Of a DNA stretch of 17,153 bases, positions 15,916-17,153 are shown in pieces; the stretch's first letter is position 1, and each line of letters begins with the position of its first letter. Origin of the DNA: Rubritepida sp. (lineage in GTDB: Bacteria; Pseudomonadota; Alphaproteobacteria; Acetobacterales; Acetobacteraceae); contig JALHNW010000006.1 in assembly GCA_022843345.1 (NCBI GenBank), forward strand, positions 1-17,153. Direction: 5' to 3'. A model generated the notes under the pieces. That model did no database searches, was not told the DNA's origin, and saw only the letters and a program-made list of their open reading frames with translations. The position numbers and the translations under genes are program-made.

Positions 15916-15946
15916 GTCATGGGACCTCTAGTGACTGGAGGTGCAA
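15916..15946 (-). promoter_or_regulatory. MerR-type zntA promoter and operator, 19-bp spacer
   Basis: On the minus strand TTGCAC (15946-15941) and CATGAC (15921-15916) are separated by 19 bases, the over-long spacer typical of MerR-activated promoters. The dyad ACCTCTAGT-g-ACTGGAGGT (15924-15942, one mismatch between arms) fills the spacer and overlaps the -35, just as in ZntR/CadR/PbrR operators. Bound MerR with metal would untwist the spacer and switch on zntA. The regulator gene begins 18 bases to the right on the opposite strand. Confidence 0.8.
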
Positions 15947-15963
15947 GCCCCCATGTACTGAGA

Positions 15964-16404
15964 ATGCCAAAGCCCCTGTCGATCGGTGACCTGTCCCGCG
16001 CCACCGGCGTCAAGCCAACGACGATCCGCTGGTACGAGGGGGAGGGTCTTTTGCCGCAACCAGGCCGCACGGCAGGGGGGCAACGGGTCTACGGTGATTC
16101 GCACTTGCAGTGCCTCGGCTTCATCCGGCACGCGCGAGAGCTTGGCTTCGGGATGCCGGCGGTACGCGCGCTGTTGGATCTGTCGGCCCGGCCGGATCAG
16201 GATTGTGGCGAAGCGCATGCGGCGGCGATGGCGCAGATAGAGGCGATCGACGCCAAGATGCGACAGCTCGAGGCGTTGCGGGCGGAATTGGCGCGTGTCG
16301 CTGAAGCATGCCATGGCGGGCCGGTCGCGGAGTGTCGGATCATCGAGATCCTCGCTGACCATACGCACGCGCATTGCCTGGTCGCAGGGCACGGAATCGC
16401 TTGA
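15964..16404 (+). CDS. MerR family metal-responsive regulator (ZntR/CadR/PbrR type)
   Basis: The 146-residue protein has an N-terminal winged helix (IGDLSRATGVKPTTIRWYEGEGLL, then GQRVYGDSHLQCLGFIRHARELGF), a dimerising coiled coil (about 85-115) and a C-terminal metal loop. Cysteines C81, C116 and C124 (EACHGGPVAECRIIEIL) correspond to the sensing cysteines of Zn/Cd/Pb-type MerR proteins; C138 and several His residues follow. The spacing C116-x7-C124 is shorter than in E. coli ZntR and lacks the CC pair, so Cd or Pb sensing is possible. The gene is divergent from zntA and shares its operator, which predicts autoregulation. The ATG at 15964 is chosen because the HTH starts a few residues later; an upstream in-frame start at 15919 would run through the operator. 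Confidence 0.92.
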   Translation: MPKPLSIGDLSRATGVKPTTIRWYEGEGLLPQPGRTAGGQRVYGDSHLQCLGFIRHARELGFGMPAVRALLDLSARPDQDCGEAHAAAMAQIEAIDAKMRQLEALRAELARVAEACHGGPVAECRIIEILADHTHAHCLVAGHGIA

Positions 16405-16463
16405 TGGCGGCCTTTCTCACAGCCGGTGCTTGGTTGCTGGGCGATGGCTAAGGCTAAGTGCTG

Positions 16464-16568
16464 TTATGGGCTGCGCCGCTTCGCCACACCCACCGACAGC
16501 GTGGCCGCCGCGAGGTCGAACGTCGCCGCGGAGATGTTCCGCGCCATCACCCGCACCGTGTTGTTCGA
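16464..16568 (-). repeat. Right copy of a 105-bp diverged direct repeat
   Basis: This is the 3' end of the gene at 16464-17153. It matches 4304-4408 in the same orientation at about 83% by hand alignment. Confidence 0.65.
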
Positions 16569-17153
16569 CCACACCGCCGCATCGAGCTCGATGAAGCGCG
16601 TCGACGACACTACCGACGCCGTTGCCAGGTCGCCCGCCCGCGCCCCATTCACCGTGACGTCGAGCAGCGAGGTCGCCCCCGGTGCCAGGCTCGGCAGATC
16701 CCACGACACCTCGGCGCCGAACTCCCTCCGCCCCGAGCCGAACAGCGCCCCAGTCAGCAACGGTGTGCCGTTCAGCACCGCGGGCGCCGCCTCCGGCAGC
16801 CCGTAGAGCCGGAGCGACTGCAGGTCGATCGGACCATCGAAGCCGATCACCCCCACCTGGGCATAGGCCACGGATGCGCCCACCCGGATGGTCTGGCGTC
16901 GGTTGAGGTTGGCATCGTCCATCGGCGCGCCGGCGTTCCACCCCTTCGCCGGCCCGTTCCACTGCATGGTGGTGATCGAGGCCAGCACGTCGCCCGCGAT
17001 GTCCTCGCGGACATTCCCCGCCCCATCGAACACCCGCACGAACAACCGCCCGCCGGCGGCCCCAATGGTGAGCCAATGCGCCAGCGCAAACTCCTTCGCC
17101 TGAAAGGTGTCGAGCATCCACCCCAGCCCGCGGTTCGCCGCCAGCGTGACCGC
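16464..17153 (-). CDS. Unrecognised protein, 3' part only; possibly phage- or surface-related
   Basis: The reading frame is open from the right edge to the TAA at 16464-16466, giving 229 codons of a gene whose start is outside the window. The visible part is rich in Gly, Ala, Val and Thr with alternating hydrophobic residues, suggesting beta structure, and has no cysteines or membrane segments. It contains AHWLTIGAAGGRLFVRVFD, SITTMQWNGPAKGWNAGAP and a C-terminal stretch STRFIELDAAVWSNNTVRVMA followed by a DLAAATL-like strand. Such C-terminal beta modules occur in phage virion and secreted proteins, but I cannot name a family. A truncated relative of its C-terminus lies at 4304-4408 beside an integrase remnant, supporting a mobile-element origin. 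It is convergent with the MerR gene, 59 bases away. Confidence 0.7.
   Translation of the reverse strand, partial: AVTLAANRGLGWMLDTFQAKEFALAHWLTIGAAGGRLFVRVFDGAGNVREDIAGDVLASITTMQWNGPAKGWNAGAPMDDANLNRRQTIRVGASVAYAQVGVIGFDGPIDLQSLRLYGLPEAAPAVLNGTPLLTGALFGSGRREFGAEVSWDLPSLAPGATSLLDVTVNGARAGDLATASVVSSTRFIELDAAVWSNNTVRVMARNISAATFDLAAATLSVGVAKRRSP

Noticed and set aside
14396..15931. A 511-codon plus-strand open frame antisense to zntA
   Set aside because: It is a shadow of the GC-rich zntA gene: composition is dominated by Arg, Gly, Ala and His with no domain, whereas the minus-strand frame has every P-type ATPase motif.
4304..16568. The two 105-base repeats as fresh attL/attR sites of an active island
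   Set aside because: They differ at about 18 of 105 positions, many of them synonymous, so they are old paralogues rather than recent att duplicates, and the integrase is dead.
1..17153. tRNA, rRNA, CRISPR arrays or insertion sequences with terminal inverted repeats
   Set aside because: Reading both strands I found no cloverleaf, no regularly spaced repeats and no intact transposase; the only mobile gene is the integrase remnant.

Overview
The window is very GC-rich, gene-dense DNA with long antisense ORFs, as expected of a high-GC alphaproteobacterium. The SigF/NrsF-type sigma pair, the DUF302 protein and the overall gene style suggest an Acetobacteraceae (Roseomonas-like) member. That placement is inference; there is no rRNA or other marker gene here.

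Layout. (1) 2-2054, plus strand: the 3' end of an ABC transporter ATPase (PhnC-like), overlapped by a divergent metallophosphoesterase whose usual motif-I ligands are missing, then a membrane fatty-acid/sterol hydroxylase. (2) 2265-4190, minus strand: an envelope/metal-stress signalling unit of a DUF302 periplasmic protein, an ECF sigma factor and its DUF1109/NrsF membrane anti-sigma factor. A perfect match to the Caulobacter SigF promoter (GTAACC-N16-CGAA) lies upstream of the DUF302 gene. (3) 4304-5077: a scar holding the C-terminal fragment of a gene whose relative sits at the right end of the window, fused to a decayed tyrosine recombinase (one frameshift, one nonsense codon, 3' half lost). 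(4) 5078-10680, plus strand: a metal-efflux RND cluster with a small DUF2946-like CxxC protein, an unusual two-part adaptor, a CzcA/CusA-family permease and a small exported protein. No outer-membrane channel gene is present. (5) 10942-15889, minus strand: a tightly overlapping six-gene operon of ZntA-type P-ATPase, DsbA-like thiol oxidoreductase, YnfA, Sco, CcdA and signal peptidase II. It is read from a MerR-type promoter with a 19-bp spacer; the divergent MerR regulator is at 15964-16404. (6) 16464 to the right edge, minus strand: the 3' part of an unrecognised, possibly phage- or surface-related protein.

How it may work together. Two metal-export systems lie tail to tail: a periplasm-spanning RND pump and a cytoplasmic Zn/Cd/Pb ATPase controlled by a metal-sensing MerR protein. 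The ATPase is co-transcribed with a complete set of thiol-redox membrane/periplasmic proteins (CcdA as electron carrier; Sco and DsbA-like CxxC proteins as likely acceptors) plus LspA. This suggests metal export coupled to repair or protection of periplasmic thiols. The resistance block is bounded on both sides by related gene ends and on the left by an integrase ruin, which points to acquisition as an island. The six-gene operon is the best candidate for a poorly described system.
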